64,000 nucleotides of DNA from CAYRZL01 sp964428795 (GCA_964428795.1 CAYRZL010000001.1:1-64000); one strand, 5' to 3'; shown: positions 44,744-54,641, counted from the stretch's first letter. The notes: generated by a model not told the origin, from the letters alone. Numbers and translations are program-made.

Positions 44744-45160
44744 ATGGGAATTTTATCAAAAGCGCTCCATGTGGGAATCAGTGTATATAATATGGAAGAA
44801 TCTATCGCATGGTATGAAAAAAATCTGGATTTTGAGATCTGTAAAAATGACGGTTATGTACCGCCTCTTGGAGCAAAGATCGTATTTATGAAAAATAAGG
44901 ATATTGATTTTGAGATAGAGCTGTTCGAGTATGATGAACCAAAACCAATTCCGGAGGATAGAAAGACGCCGAATACGGATCTTCAGACGGTTGGAACGAA
45001 GCATCTGGCGGTGCAGACGCTGGATATGGCGGCGGTGAAAGCACGTTTTCTGGAAAATGGTGTGGATATCGCCCATGAGGTGACTATGGACGGAGAGTCT
45101 GTTATGTTTGTAAGAGACTGCAATGGTGTCCTGGTAGAGATTATTCAGCCGGCACAATAA
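44744..45160 (+). CDS. VOC-superfamily (glyoxalase/bleomycin-resistance fold) protein
   Basis: 138 residues with two beta-alpha-beta-beta-beta units: LHVGISVYNMEESIAWYEKN, FEIELFEYDEP, then TKHLAVQTLDMAAVKARF and NGVLVEIIQPAQ. The His and Glu residues at these positions fit a metal centre. The start at 44744 follows GGAGAAAGATCT. It may be a lyase, epimerase or isomerase of a small metabolite. It is followed 11 bp later by the solute-binding protein gene. Confidence 0.82.
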   Translation: MGILSKALHVGISVYNMEESIAWYEKNLDFEICKNDGYVPPLGAKIVFMKNKDIDFEIELFEYDEPKPIPEDRKTPNTDLQTVGTKHLAVQTLDMAAVKARFLENGVDIAHEVTMDGESVMFVRDCNGVLVEIIQPAQ

Positions 45161-45171
45161 GAGACAGGGAT

Positions 45172-46494
45172 ATGAAAAAGAAACGGATTGTTGCGGTCAT
45201 CGGGACAGCATTGGTTGCTGTGATCCTGTGTATCGTGATCAATATTCTGTATGTGGTCGTACCGGGAAAGAGTGACATAAATCAACAGGATCAGACAGAA
45301 CAGCAGGTGGAGCTTACGCTGGTTTATGCTTATCAGAACCAACAATGGAATAATGCTGTGCTTGCCACGGTGGAAGGCTTTGAAAAGGCACATCCGGATA
45401 TTAAAGTAAATATAAAGACGCAGTATCAGGATAAGCTATATGACGATGCCCTGAACAAGCTCGTTGCGAGAGATGAGCTGGGTGATATTGTGCAGTTAAA
45501 GACCCCGGATGCCTATGCGGCATGCGGGGCATTGGTGCCTGTGAGGGAGGATATAGCTGCGCTGACAGATACCGTATATGAAAGGGACGGACAGGTATAT
45601 GGCGTATGCGCTCTTGGAAGTACGTCGGGTATCATATACAATAAAGAAATGTTTGAGAATGCGGGTCTGACGGAGCCGGACACATATGAGGATTTTCTGC
45701 GTATCTGCAATCATCTGGAATGGAGGGGCGTGACTCCCATCGGTCTGAGCGGAAGCGAGCTTTGGCACCTGGAATTCTGGATGAATCATTTTTTACGGGT
45801 GGATGTGCTCAGTCAGTCAGAAAACTGGCTGGCAGATTGTGCGGCAGGAAAGACTGCATGGACGGATGATGAGGCGGTTTCGATGCTTGAACATATGCAG
45901 GAGCTGTTTGGGCAAGGTTATCAAAATTCAGACTGGAGTACGATCAGTGAATCCGGTTTGGTTTATCAAATGTCTAAGCAGCAGGTTGCCATGATTTACG
46001 CAGGTCCGTTTATGATCAATTCGATTCGTGAGTTAAATCCCGATTTAGAGCTTGGGTGGTTCTATGTGCCGGATACGCAGGGGAATATTTATGCCGCAAA
46101 TACAAAGGATGTATTCTGGTCCGTGACGGAAAGTTGCGGGGAGGATGAAGAAACGTATGATGCGGCCATGGAGTTTTTGCAGTATTTTTATAGCCATGAA
46201 AATTATGAAATGATCTTAAATGAGATGAATGGATTTTCCACTGCCAAAGACGAGGCTACGGAGGAGCTGTTAAGGAACGGGGAAATGGTATATGAGGCTT
46301 TTTGTGATGCGGATGATTTTATTTCGGGATATATCGGAGACAGCAATACACCTCAGGGATTTGAAGAACAAATGCTTCTGATCGTCAAGGAAATCATGAA
46401 TAATCGGATTACTCCGCAGGATGCGGCAGTGCAGATACAGGAAGTGTGGGATTCCTGTATGCAGGGACAAAAAAGCGGGGGTGAAGGCACATGA
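45172..46494 (+). CDS. Extracellular solute-binding protein (family 1), sensory type
   Basis: 440 residues. The N terminus is a signal anchor (IVAVIGTALVAVILCIVINI) without a proper lipobox. The rest is a type I sugar-binding fold: LTLVYAYQNQQWNNAVLATVEGFEKAHPDI, STSGIIYNKEMFENAGLTEP, and QVAMIYAGPFMI. It overlaps the sensor kinase gene by 4 bp, and no ABC permease genes are present. This fits a binding protein that presents ligand to the sensor kinase rather than to a transporter. Ligand probably an oligosaccharide; inferred from family. Confidence 0.85.
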   Translation: MKKKRIVAVIGTALVAVILCIVINILYVVVPGKSDINQQDQTEQQVELTLVYAYQNQQWNNAVLATVEGFEKAHPDIKVNIKTQYQDKLYDDALNKLVARDELGDIVQLKTPDAYAACGALVPVREDIAALTDTVYERDGQVYGVCALGSTSGIIYNKEMFENAGLTEPDTYEDFLRICNHLEWRGVTPIGLSGSELWHLEFWMNHFLRVDVLSQSENWLADCAAGKTAWTDDEAVSMLEHMQELFGQGYQNSDWSTISESGLVYQMSKQQVAMIYAGPFMINSIRELNPDLELGWFYVPDTQGNIYAANTKDVFWSVTESCGEDEETYDAAMEFLQYFYSHENYEMILNEMNGFSTAKDEATEELLRNGEMVYEAFCDADDFISGYIGDSNTPQGFEEQMLLIVKEIMNNRITPQDAAVQIQEVWDSCMQGQKSGGEGT

Positions 46495-48329
46495 AAAAAA
46501 TGCATATGCGAACCTCCTTTGCAAAACTGACGATGTCATTTCTGCTTTTGGGCGTGCTGCCCCTTCTGGTGCTCAGTATATTGTTTTTTGTACGTTACGC
46601 AAACAGTATCCAGTCTGTGACGGTGACAAACTATCGGCAGATCGACAGCTTTATCGGAAAAAATGTAGGGAGTATCATCGAATCAGCGGATGTTGCCATG
46701 GGAAGTGTCTACGATTATGGTATGGAAGAGAAGGGCGATCTGACAGATATTTTACTGGATAAGAATATAAGCGGGACAGAGCAAAGTGTGTATATTCATC
46801 AGGTGTTGGAGCATGTGATGGAGCAGAGTGAATATATTACCTCTGTGCGTATGGTGACAGAGAATGGGGACGTATACGGTGTGTTTTCCGGTCAGGGAAA
46901 AACGCTGCGGTCACAATCGGAAGAATTTACCCGCTTTTCTCCTTTTGAGGAAGAAAATCTGAGGACACTGCTGATGCTTCCGGCTGTGGAGGAGACGAAA
47001 TACTGTGTGAATTCTGATGATTATGTGTTTGATCTGGTACGCAATGTTATGGATACCAGCAGTGTGGAAACGGTGTATCATCATCCGCTGGCTACCATGT
47101 ATGTGGGGATAAATGTAGAAACCATCCATGAGATAATAGAGGGGATAAAACTGAATCAGAACGCAGAAGTGTATGTGTATGATGCTGAGTTTGCGGGATA
47201 TATATACAGCAGCGGGGCGGAGCATTATGCGGAAGCTCCCTCGGAGCCATTTCTCTATGCGGATAAATTGCAGGGAGAAAGCGGTGACGTACAGATAGAC
47301 GGTAAATGGATGTTTTACCAGCAGATAGATGACAGTAGTCAATATGCCATTTTGCTGGTGGATCAGGCAATGGTCCGCAGCCTTCTTTTTCAGAATCAGG
47401 TGTTCTTCATATTAGTACTTGCGTTTTCCTGTTTTACGCTGCTGGCATTTTATATGATGTTTTCCAGAAGAATGAGCGAGCCTCATGTAAAGCTGAAAAC
47501 TGCCATGGAGCAGCTTCAGGAAGGCAATATGGATGCAAGAGTGGAGGTGGTAAAAACCGGAGATGAAATGGAGTACCTCTGTGAAGGCTTTAACCAGATG
47601 GCGGAGGATTTGCAGCATAATATTGAGAAGGTGTTGATCGCTCAGATCTATGCGAGAGAAGCGGAGCTGGATGCATTGAAAATGCAGATTCAGCCTCACT
47701 ATTTGTATAATACGCTGGATGTGATCCGTATGACCGCGTTGGAGCAGGAGGATGAGCTGACAGCGGAGCTTCTGGAAGCTTTGGCAGCACAGCTTCATTA
47801 TGTTATAGGACACCATGATGACCGGGTGACTATAAGGCAGGAGCTGGATATGCTTCGCACCTATTTTGTCATTACAAAAGTCCGGTATGAAAACCGGTTT
47901 GGTCTGACGATTCATGTGGCGGATGAGGATCAGGATCTTTATATTTTAAAGATGATGCTGCAGCCTATGGTGGAAAACGCCATCAAGCACGGACTTCGGG
48001 AAAAAGAGGGCGCCGGGATGGTGTCTGTGAATGTGGTGCGAAAAGGGGATGTTCTGGAAATCGTAGTCATGGATGACGGAGTGGGAATGGAACCGGAGCA
48101 GGTAGAGCGAATCCGGGATATTTTACAAAGCAAGGAAATTGGCTATCTGGATGAGACCGGATGGGTCAGCGTTGGAATGAAAAACGTGTACGACAGAATC
48201 AGGATCAATTGTGGAAAACAATATGGATACGAGATTACGAGCATCAAAGGTGCGGGAACGATCGTTACGTTCCGTCTGCCGGTCTGGGAAGGAAGTGAGA
48301 CGCATGTATCGGGTGATCATAGCGGATGA
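46491..48329 (+). CDS. YesM-type sensor histidine kinase
   Basis: 612 residues. TM helices near 15-37 and 300-320 flank an extracytoplasmic sensor domain. HAMP follows (FSRRMSEPHVKLKTAMEQL), then the His_kinase box QIQPHYLYNTLDVIRM with the phospho-His. The ATPase domain has N box QPMVENAIKHGL, DDGVGMEP and GAGTIVTFRL. It is coupled to the solute-binding protein upstream and overlaps the response regulator by 26 bp. It probably senses ligand-bound binding protein and controls carbohydrate genes. Confidence 0.92.
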   Translation: MKKMHMRTSFAKLTMSFLLLGVLPLLVLSILFFVRYANSIQSVTVTNYRQIDSFIGKNVGSIIESADVAMGSVYDYGMEEKGDLTDILLDKNISGTEQSVYIHQVLEHVMEQSEYITSVRMVTENGDVYGVFSGQGKTLRSQSEEFTRFSPFEEENLRTLLMLPAVEETKYCVNSDDYVFDLVRNVMDTSSVETVYHHPLATMYVGINVETIHEIIEGIKLNQNAEVYVYDAEFAGYIYSSGAEHYAEAPSEPFLYADKLQGESGDVQIDGKWMFYQQIDDSSQYAILLVDQAMVRSLLFQNQVFFILVLAFSCFTLLAFYMMFSRRMSEPHVKLKTAMEQLQEGNMDARVEVVKTGDEMEYLCEGFNQMAEDLQHNIEKVLIAQIYAREAELDALKMQIQPHYLYNTLDVIRMTALEQEDELTAELLEALAAQLHYVIGHHDDRVTIRQELDMLRTYFVITKVRYENRFGLTIHVADEDQDLYILKMMLQPMVENAIKHGLREKEGAGMVSVNVVRKGDVLEIVVMDDGVGMEPEQVERIRDILQSKEIGYLDETGWVSVGMKNVYDRIRINCGKQYGYEITSIKGAGTIVTFRLPVWEGSETHVSGDHSG

Positions 48330-49893
48330 TGAAAAAATTATTTTGAACGGATTGAAAAAATTGATCGACTGGGAAAAACTGGGGATAGAAATTGTGGGGG
48401 AAGCCACAAACGGAAAGACGCAGCTGCAGTTGATTGAAGAGAGGAAGCCGGATCTTGTCATATCGGATATTATGATGCCCGGCATGACAGGGTTGGAGGT
48501 GATTGCCGCACTGGAAGAAATCAATGTGAAGCCTAAATTTATTTTTATCAGTGGGTATCAGGAGTTTGCTTATGCAAAAGAGGCGTTGAGCAGAGGTGCA
48601 GTAGATTATCTGTTAAAGCCGGTGTCGCGCAAAGCCCTGGAACAGTCTGTAAAAAAGGCTATCGGACAGATTCAGAATGAGTCTACGGTGGAAATATTTC
48701 AGGAAGAAAAGACAGAAATTCAGAAGCTGTTTGAACAGATCAATGACGGACAGGAATATGCAAGCAGTGATATGTATGCCATGTTCTCACGAATGAATAT
48801 AGATTGTGAGGGAAAGGAGTTTCAGGGGCTTACCTTTGGGCTGATGGAAAAGCAGGGAGAAGAATTTCGGGATTTTTCCGTGGAAAAACAGAATTTGATC
48901 CGGTTTTCCACATACAATCATATTTGTGGCTGGTTTCGGGATGAAAAACAGGGTTTTTGTATCCGCAAGGAGGAGGACCGGGTGCACATTATGGGGCTGT
49001 ATCCAAAGGGTGAGAGGGACATTTATCTGGAGAGCGTGGTCATTCCCCTGAAAGCACTGATCGAGCAGGAGCATGGAGTGCGCCTGTGTGTGGGAATCGG
49101 TATGCCGGGTACGGATGCAGCTCTTTTGAAAAATACATACAAGACAGCGGATCTGGCGTATAATTTATATTTCTTTGAGAAAAGGCCGATCATTGATTTT
49201 ATGGATATTCATAAGGACTATACGATTTCTTTTGATGATTATACCGAAGGGTGCGAGGCGGTGTTTAAGTCTATTGTTGCGAAGGATGGGCAGGTGATGA
49301 AGTGCATCGATCGGGTTATGGATATGATAGCCAGGATTCATTATGGAAATAAATATGCGGTAAGGGCGCGCACGATGCATTTTACCGGAGATTTGGGTAT
49401 GAAGCTGTACCGCTATCACATGTTGGACGGGGATTTTTATGTGATGCAGGACGCACTGCAAAAAAAGGTGGAGAGCCTTTGCACCTTTGAAGAATTGAAG
49501 GATTGTATCATGCGGCATTATGAGCAGCTTCTTCAGGAGATTTACCGCACGGTAAAATCAAAAGATACGATGCTCATCGAGGACGTGAAAAATTATATTC
49601 AGGAAAATTATAATAAGGATCTGTCCATTCGGGAGCTGGCGGAAGTGGCATGTGTCAGTCCAAACTATTTCAGTGCGTTATTTAAAAAAGAAACAGGAGA
49701 AAATTATAAGGCATATCTGACTTCCATCCGTATGGCGGAAGCCATGCGTCTGGTGATGGAGACAGATATGCGCAGCTATGAGATCGGTGAACATGTAGGC
49801 TATAACAATGTAAGAAGATTTGTGGATGCTTTTCGTGCCGCATACGGAGTCAGTCCTTCTGAGTACCGAAAGAATATGAGGGGTGAAGCGTAG
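48304..49893 (+). CDS. YesN-type response regulator with AraC DNA-binding domain
   Basis: 529 residues. The receiver domain (1-120) has IIADDE, phospho-Asp in VISDIMMPGMTG and DYLLKPVS. A long middle domain of the YesN type follows, and C-terminal AraC HTHs (LSIRELAEVACVSPNYFSAL and EIGEHVGYNNVRRFVDAF). The start at 48304 fits the REC domain start and overlaps the kinase by 26 bp. Likely targets are nearby sugar genes such as the GH42 beta-galactosidase, by inference. The 3' end overlaps the convergent HAD gene by 44 bp. Confidence 0.92.
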   Translation: MYRVIIADDEKIILNGLKKLIDWEKLGIEIVGEATNGKTQLQLIEERKPDLVISDIMMPGMTGLEVIAALEEINVKPKFIFISGYQEFAYAKEALSRGAVDYLLKPVSRKALEQSVKKAIGQIQNESTVEIFQEEKTEIQKLFEQINDGQEYASSDMYAMFSRMNIDCEGKEFQGLTFGLMEKQGEEFRDFSVEKQNLIRFSTYNHICGWFRDEKQGFCIRKEEDRVHIMGLYPKGERDIYLESVVIPLKALIEQEHGVRLCVGIGMPGTDAALLKNTYKTADLAYNLYFFEKRPIIDFMDIHKDYTISFDDYTEGCEAVFKSIVAKDGQVMKCIDRVMDMIARIHYGNKYAVRARTMHFTGDLGMKLYRYHMLDGDFYVMQDALQKKVESLCTFEELKDCIMRHYEQLLQEIYRTVKSKDTMLIEDVKNYIQENYNKDLSIRELAEVACVSPNYFSALFKKETGENYKAYLTSIRMAEAMRLVMETDMRSYEIGEHVGYNNVRRFVDAFRAAYGVSPSEYRKNMRGEA

Positions 49894-50746
49894 AGCAATA
49901 TTGTTCGATGACTTTTGCGACGCCGTCATCGTCGTTGCTTTCGCATACAAAATCAGCATGTTCCAGACAGGCAGCGGTAGCATTTTTGACAGCCACGCCC
50001 ATTCCGGCGTAGGTGAGCATGTCCGCATCATTGTCTCCGTCTCCGAAAGCCAGAACAGAATCCGGTGTCAGGCTCAGAAGCTCCAGCACATATTGCAGAC
50101 CGGCGGTCTTGCCGGAATCTTTGTGGGAGATTTCCATGCGGTAAGGAGCGGCAGATGTGATATAGATATCTTTTGCATTCCGCTCAATTTGTTTTCGCAT
50201 CATGTTGTATAAATAATTATTTTTTAAAATCAGGTCAAGACTGTCCAGACGGGCAGCATTCTGAAAGATAAAATCTATAATATAATCCACAGATTTGCGG
50301 GTTTCTCTGACATAGTCCACAGACGGAGCAGGAACACCGTATTTCTGTGGATAATTTACATAGTCAGCGGCACCGTAAGCGATGCCATCCACAAATGCTT
50401 CGTAAGTCACATTTCCCTCCATAAAATAATATCCCATACATTGCAGAATAGAACGGACGTCCCGGGCGGTCAAAAGCCAGCCGTGCATGCGTGTTCCGGT
50501 GCGTAGGTCATAGATGGCGGCGCCGTTTGATGTAATGGAATAGGTAAGCCCTTTGATTTCCAGAATAGATTCCGGAAATGTGCTGTATGCCCTGCCGCTG
50601 ACGGGTAAAACGGTGATCCCGGCTGCAAGGGCATGCTCCAATGCGGCTTTGGTGGCCGGAGATAAGGTTTTGTCTGAGCGCAGGGTGGTGTGATCCAGAT
50701 CCAGCGCTATGCAGCGTATCTTTTTATTTATGAACTTCTGGTACAT
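49850..50746 (-). CDS. Cof-type HAD-IIB sugar-phosphate phosphatase
   Basis: 298 residues. HAD motifs: CIALDLDHTTLRSD (nucleophile DxD), VLPVSGRAYST (motif II), Lys in SHKDSGKTAGLQ and GDGDNDADML (motif IV). The IIB cap lies between. AGGAGAG lies upstream of the start. Such proteins dephosphorylate sugar phosphates or related cofactors. It is convergent with the response regulator gene and shares 44 bp with it. Confidence 0.9.
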   Translation of the reverse strand: MYQKFINKKIRCIALDLDHTTLRSDKTLSPATKAALEHALAAGITVLPVSGRAYSTFPESILEIKGLTYSITSNGAAIYDLRTGTRMHGWLLTARDVRSILQCMGYYFMEGNVTYEAFVDGIAYGAADYVNYPQKYGVPAPSVDYVRETRKSVDYIIDFIFQNAARLDSLDLILKNNYLYNMMRKQIERNAKDIYITSAAPYRMEISHKDSGKTAGLQYVLELLSLTPDSVLAFGDGDNDADMLTYAGMGVAVKNATAACLEHADFVCESNDDDGVAKVIEQYCSTLHPSYSFGTQKD

Positions 50747-50816
50747 AGAAATGTGTCTCTCCTTTATCTGCGCAGTTCTTAGCTCAGAAAAAACATATCA
50801 CATCTGTGTACAAAAC

Positions 50817-50836
50817 ACAAGACAAAATTGTCTTGT
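50817..50836. promoter_or_regulatory. 20-bp palindrome before the Dus remnant and beta-galactosidase
   Basis: ACAAGACA-AAAT-TGTCTTGT: perfect 8-bp arms with a 4-bp centre, about 59 bp before the Dus start. The size and symmetry fit a dimeric repressor operator. A CAAGGAGGT follows, so it could also be a leader structure. Confidence 0.5.
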
Positions 50837-50894
50837 AAAAACAAGGAGGTTACGTTATATTGATAGCAGTAGGAAATGCAGGAGAAAAACAACC

Positions 50895-51545
50895 ATGTCG
50901 ATTCATTATTTTGCCCCCATGGAGGGAGTTACCGGTTACATATATCGGCGGATTCATCACAAATATTACCCCGGAGTAGATAAGTACTTTGCTCCGTTTA
51001 TGTCCCCTACGCCGGATTGTATTATGAATCCAAAGGAGCAGGATTTTTATAAGGGTCAGCCTCGTCTGGAGACGTTTTTACTGGTCATGGAACAGGCAAA
51101 GATGCCGGTATGCTACAACGGAGATATCTGTGAGAGGGCAGGTGAGCGGCGTATATATCAGATGTTTCCGGGTGTCTCTGCAACGATGATCGGCAGAGGA
51201 TTTTTGCGAAATCCTGACTTACTGGCAGAATTGCAGGGAGCAGACTTACAGAGTGCAGGATGGGGCGTGCAGCAGGAGGATACTTCGTGCAGAGATGATT
51301 ATGACTGGGAAAAGTTAAAATGTTTTCATGATGATATTTATTTTGGGTATCGGGAAGCCACTTACGGAGATGCTCCTGCACTGTTCCACATGAAGGAGCT
51401 GTGGAATCACATGCAGGGGATGTTTGAGGATATTCCTGATATGCCAAAGATTTTAAAGAAGATCCGCAAAGCCACCAGACATGAGGATTATATGTCTTTG
51501 GTAGATGCTTTGTGGCAGAAAAAAAGAGAAAGCGAGGGGTTTTAA
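50895..51545 (+). pseudogene. tRNA-dihydrouridine synthase with in-frame internal deletion
   Basis: 216 residues instead of about 320. The start (YFAPMEGVTGYIYR, FAPFMSPTPD, NPKE) and end (DFYKG, PVCYNGDI, MIGRGFLRNPDLL, then a helical domain) match Dus proteins. The central roughly 100 residues, including the catalytic Cys in the family's GCPS loop and the IHPR motif, are missing: NPKE runs straight into QDFYKG. The reading frame is intact across the join. The enzyme should be inactive. AGGAGAAAAACA precedes the start. It overlaps the GH42 start (TAATG) and so still acts as upstream partner for its translation. Confidence 0.8.
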
Positions 51546-53599
51546 TGAAAACAAAGCTTGATTTTGTGGATAACAGACTGGTGCTTGGAACCTGTTATTA
51601 TCCGGAGCACTGGAGTGAGGAGCTGTGGGAGGAGGATCTTTTGCGGATGAAGGAAAACGGTATTGAGATTATCCGCATTGCAGAGTTTGCATGGAGCAAG
51701 ATCGAACCGGTAGAGGGTATGTTTACTTATGAATTTTATGACAGGTTTCTGGAAGTGGCAAAAAAGGTCGGCACAAAGGTCATTTTCTGTACGCCCACAG
51801 CCACACCTCCGGCATGGCTGACACACAAATATCCTGAGGCGCTCAATGCTACCATGGATGGCGTGCTCTATCGCCATGGTGCCCGCCGCCATTATAATTA
51901 TAATTCACCCAAATATCTGGAATTGTGTGCAAGAATCTGTGAGAAATCCGCAGCTCACTATGCTTCCCACCCGAATATTATCGGATGGCAGATCGACAAT
52001 GAGATCAACTGTGAGAAGGATGAGTTTTATTCTGAGAGTGACACGGTTGCTTTTCGCAGATTTTTGCAGGAAAAATACGGGACATTGGATGCTCTGAATC
52101 AGGCATGGGGAACCGCATTCTGGAATCAGACTTATACTGCGTGGGATGAGGTGTATGTTCCTCGTACTACGTTGAGCAATTCCACAAATCCCCATGAAGT
52201 GCTGGATTATTACCGCTTTGTCTCTGACAGTGCATGCCGTTTTGCAAAAATGCAGAGTGATATTGTCAGAAGATATACGAAGCCGGGGGATTTTGTCACT
52301 ACAAACGGTATCTTTAATAAACTGGATTACCAGCGCATGAGGGATGAGAGTCTGGATTTTATCACTTATGATTCCTATCCGAATTTTGCTTATTGTCTGG
52401 TGGAAGATCCGCTGCATTCCACCGACCTCAATGATCGTAAATGGAGCCGCAATCTGACGGAGGTTCGTGCTATTTCATCGAATTTTGGCATTATGGAGCA
52501 GCAGTCAGGCGCAAACGGATGGAACACGCATATGGAAGCTCCGACACCGAGACCTGGTCAGTTGACCCTGTGGACGATGCAGAGTGTGGCGCATGGGGCG
52601 GATTACATCAGTTATTTCCGCTGGAGAACCTGCACCATGGGAACGGAAATTTACTGGCATGGTATTTTGGATTATTCCAGCCGGGAAAATCGCAGACTTC
52701 GCGAGGTGCGTCAGGTATATGAAAAGTTCAAAAAGCTGTCCGGTATCAGTGGTACGACCTATGAAGCGAATGTAGCTGTATTGAAGGATTATGATAATAT
52801 TTTTGATTCTCAGTTGGATGTATGGCACGGAAGAGTGGAAAATGTCAGTCAGAAGGGGCTGTTTCAGGCTGCACAGTTGACGCATACCCCAATGGACTAT
52901 GTGTATATGACAGATCAGTTGACAGCGGGCGATCTGGCAAAATATAAGGTTGTATTCTATCCGCATGCGGTGATTCTGACAAAAGAGCGCATGGACGTAC
53001 TGGATGCTTATGTAAAGAACGGTGGTTGTCTGGTGATGGGATGCCGTACCGGATATAAAGATATGACCGGAAAATGTGTGATGGATTATCTGCCGGGGCT
53101 GGCACAGAAGCTGACCGCAACGGATATTCCGGAGTATTCCTTTGTGGCTCCGGATGAAGGAAAAGTAATGGTAGACTGGGACGGAATGCAGGTGGAGGCT
53201 GCGGTATTTAATGATATTCTGGCTCCGCTGAATGAGGAAGCCGAGGTTGTGGGAACTTATGCAGACAGCTATTATGCGGGAGAACCCGCATTGATCCGTC
53301 ATAAATATGGAAAGGGCGAGACCTATTATTTTGGCGGGGCATTTTCAGAGGATACTGCAAAAGTATTTTTGGAGAAGCTCGGCCTGGCTGAGACTTACGG
53401 ATCCTGCGTGACGTTGCCGCAGATGTGCGAGGTTGCAGTGCGTGCAGGAGAAGAGGAGAAGTATTTGTTTGTACTGAACTATGCAGGTACAGAGCAGCGT
53501 ATCACGCTGCACCATACCATGTACGATTGCTATGAAGAAAAAGATGCCGGCGGTGAAGTGACACTGGCGCCTTATGAGACGAAGGTTTACAGAATGTGA
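51545..53599 (+). CDS. bgaL: GH42 beta-galactosidase
   Basis: 684 residues, normal for GH42. Start KLDFVDNRLVLGTCYYPEHW is typical of the family. The acid/base Glu lies in GWQIDNEIN and the nucleophile Glu in FGIMEQQSG. A trimerisation-like beta-domain (CRTGYKDMTGKC) and a small C-terminal beta-sandwich follow. No signal peptide, so it cleaves imported beta-galactosides in the cytoplasm. Its start overlaps the stop of the Dus remnant. It may belong to the regulon of the two-component system upstream. The symbol is a common name for GH42 and not a proven orthology. Confidence 0.92.
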   Translation: MKTKLDFVDNRLVLGTCYYPEHWSEELWEEDLLRMKENGIEIIRIAEFAWSKIEPVEGMFTYEFYDRFLEVAKKVGTKVIFCTPTATPPAWLTHKYPEALNATMDGVLYRHGARRHYNYNSPKYLELCARICEKSAAHYASHPNIIGWQIDNEINCEKDEFYSESDTVAFRRFLQEKYGTLDALNQAWGTAFWNQTYTAWDEVYVPRTTLSNSTNPHEVLDYYRFVSDSACRFAKMQSDIVRRYTKPGDFVTTNGIFNKLDYQRMRDESLDFITYDSYPNFAYCLVEDPLHSTDLNDRKWSRNLTEVRAISSNFGIMEQQSGANGWNTHMEAPTPRPGQLTLWTMQSVAHGADYISYFRWRTCTMGTEIYWHGILDYSSRENRRLREVRQVYEKFKKLSGISGTTYEANVAVLKDYDNIFDSQLDVWHGRVENVSQKGLFQAAQLTHTPMDYVYMTDQLTAGDLAKYKVVFYPHAVILTKERMDVLDAYVKNGGCLVMGCRTGYKDMTGKCVMDYLPGLAQKLTATDIPEYSFVAPDEGKVMVDWDGMQVEAAVFNDILAPLNEEAEVVGTYADSYYAGEPALIRHKYGKGETYYFGGAFSEDTAKVFLEKLGLAETYGSCVTLPQMCEVAVRAGEEEKYLFVLNYAGTEQRITLHHTMYDCYEEKDAGGEVTLAPYETKVYRM

Positions 53600-53622
53600 T
53601 TTGGTGATAACATGTTATAAAA

Positions 53623-53925
53623 TCATGGAAGGGGCAGCCGCTCCACGATAAATACGGCAAGGCAGGCAAAAGCTGCAACTACGATCAGCTTTTGTCTGCA
53701 TAGTGCCAGTATAATCGCTGCGGCGAAACCGGCCAGCGCACTCCAGATACTTTCGGTAGCATAGAGAATGGCGGGAAAGGTCATAGCGGTCAGACAGGCA
53801 TAGGGCACATAATATAAGAAGGACCGGATATATCGGTTCTCTATTTTTTTACGGAAAACAGTGAGCGGTATGGCCCGAATCAGGTAGGTGACCAGTGCCA
53901 TGACCGTAATGCATATGTAAATCAT
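53623..53925 (-). CDS. azlD: AzlD-family branched-chain amino acid exporter small subunit
   Basis: 100 residues with 3-4 TM helices (YICITVMALVTYLIRAIPL start). This is the standard AzlD size. It is next to azlC and lies 8 bp downstream of it on the minus strand. AzlC and AzlD together export branched-chain amino acids. Confidence 0.9.
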   Translation of the reverse strand: MIYICITVMALVTYLIRAIPLTVFRKKIENRYIRSFLYYVPYACLTAMTFPAILYATESIWSALAGFAAAIILALCRQKLIVVAAFACLAVFIVERLPLP

Positions 53926-53933
53926 AATAATTT

Positions 53934-54641
53934 CTACTCCCCTTGTAATTCCCGGTCAGAAAGCGGAAATAAAACAGCAGACACGACGGATGCCGCCAGC
54001 GTACATATAATAATGGACATGCCTGTGGAAATAAAATGAAAAGCGGGCACATAATATATAATACTGCTGAGTGTCAAAGCCAGTAGCACGGTGAAGGTAA
54101 CCGGACGGGATTTTTTCGCAGCCGGAATTACGATGGCAATAAACATACCATAGAGTGCAACGCCCAGCGCGCTCATCAATGCATGGGGCAAAACGTTTGC
54201 GGCAAGTGCGCCTACTGCGGTTCCTGCTGTCCATGCAGCAATGGGGAGCACCTGCAAACCGATCATATAAGGGAAGGTCAGTTGTTTTGTGTGCGCCATG
54301 GCAACTGCGAAAACCTCATCCGTAATGGCAAAGGATGTGATCAGACGCTGCTTCAATGTCATTTTTTCGGAAAGCTTCTGGGATATAGACAGGCTCATCA
54401 GGGCATATCGCAGATTGATAATGATCTGGGTTAAGATCAGCTCTGCTATGGTTCCTCCTGCCACGATAATTTGCAGTCCGGCAAATTGTCCGGCGCTGGT
54501 CACGTTGGTCAAGCTGGTTAATATAGCCTGAATGACCAGAAAGCCTTTTTGAAGAGCCAGGATACCAAAGCTGAAGCTGACAGAAAAATAGCCCATGGCA
54601 ATGGGCAGGCTGTCTTTCACCCCCTGTTTAAAGTTGTTCAA
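53934..54641 (-). CDS. azlC: AzlC-family branched-chain amino acid exporter
   Basis: 235 residues with multiple TM helices. Family motifs: SLPIAMGYFSVSFSFGILA, TSAGQFAGLQI, INLRYALMSLS and FAITDEVFAVA. GGAGG lies before the start. Paired with azlD. No AzlB/Lrp-like regulator is nearby. Confidence 0.92.
   Translation of the reverse strand: MNNFKQGVKDSLPIAMGYFSVSFSFGILALQKGFLVIQAILTSLTNVTSAGQFAGLQIIVAGGTIAELILTQIIINLRYALMSLSISQKLSEKMTLKQRLITSFAITDEVFAVAMAHTKQLTFPYMIGLQVLPIAAWTAGTAVGALAANVLPHALMSALGVALYGMFIAIVIPAAKKSRPVTFTVLLALTLSSIIYYVPAFHFISTGMSIIICTLAASVVSAVLFPLSDRELQGE

Noticed and set aside
45172..46494. Solute-binding protein as part of an ABC importer
   Set aside because: No permease or ATPase genes are adjacent; overlap with the sensor kinase favours a sensory role.
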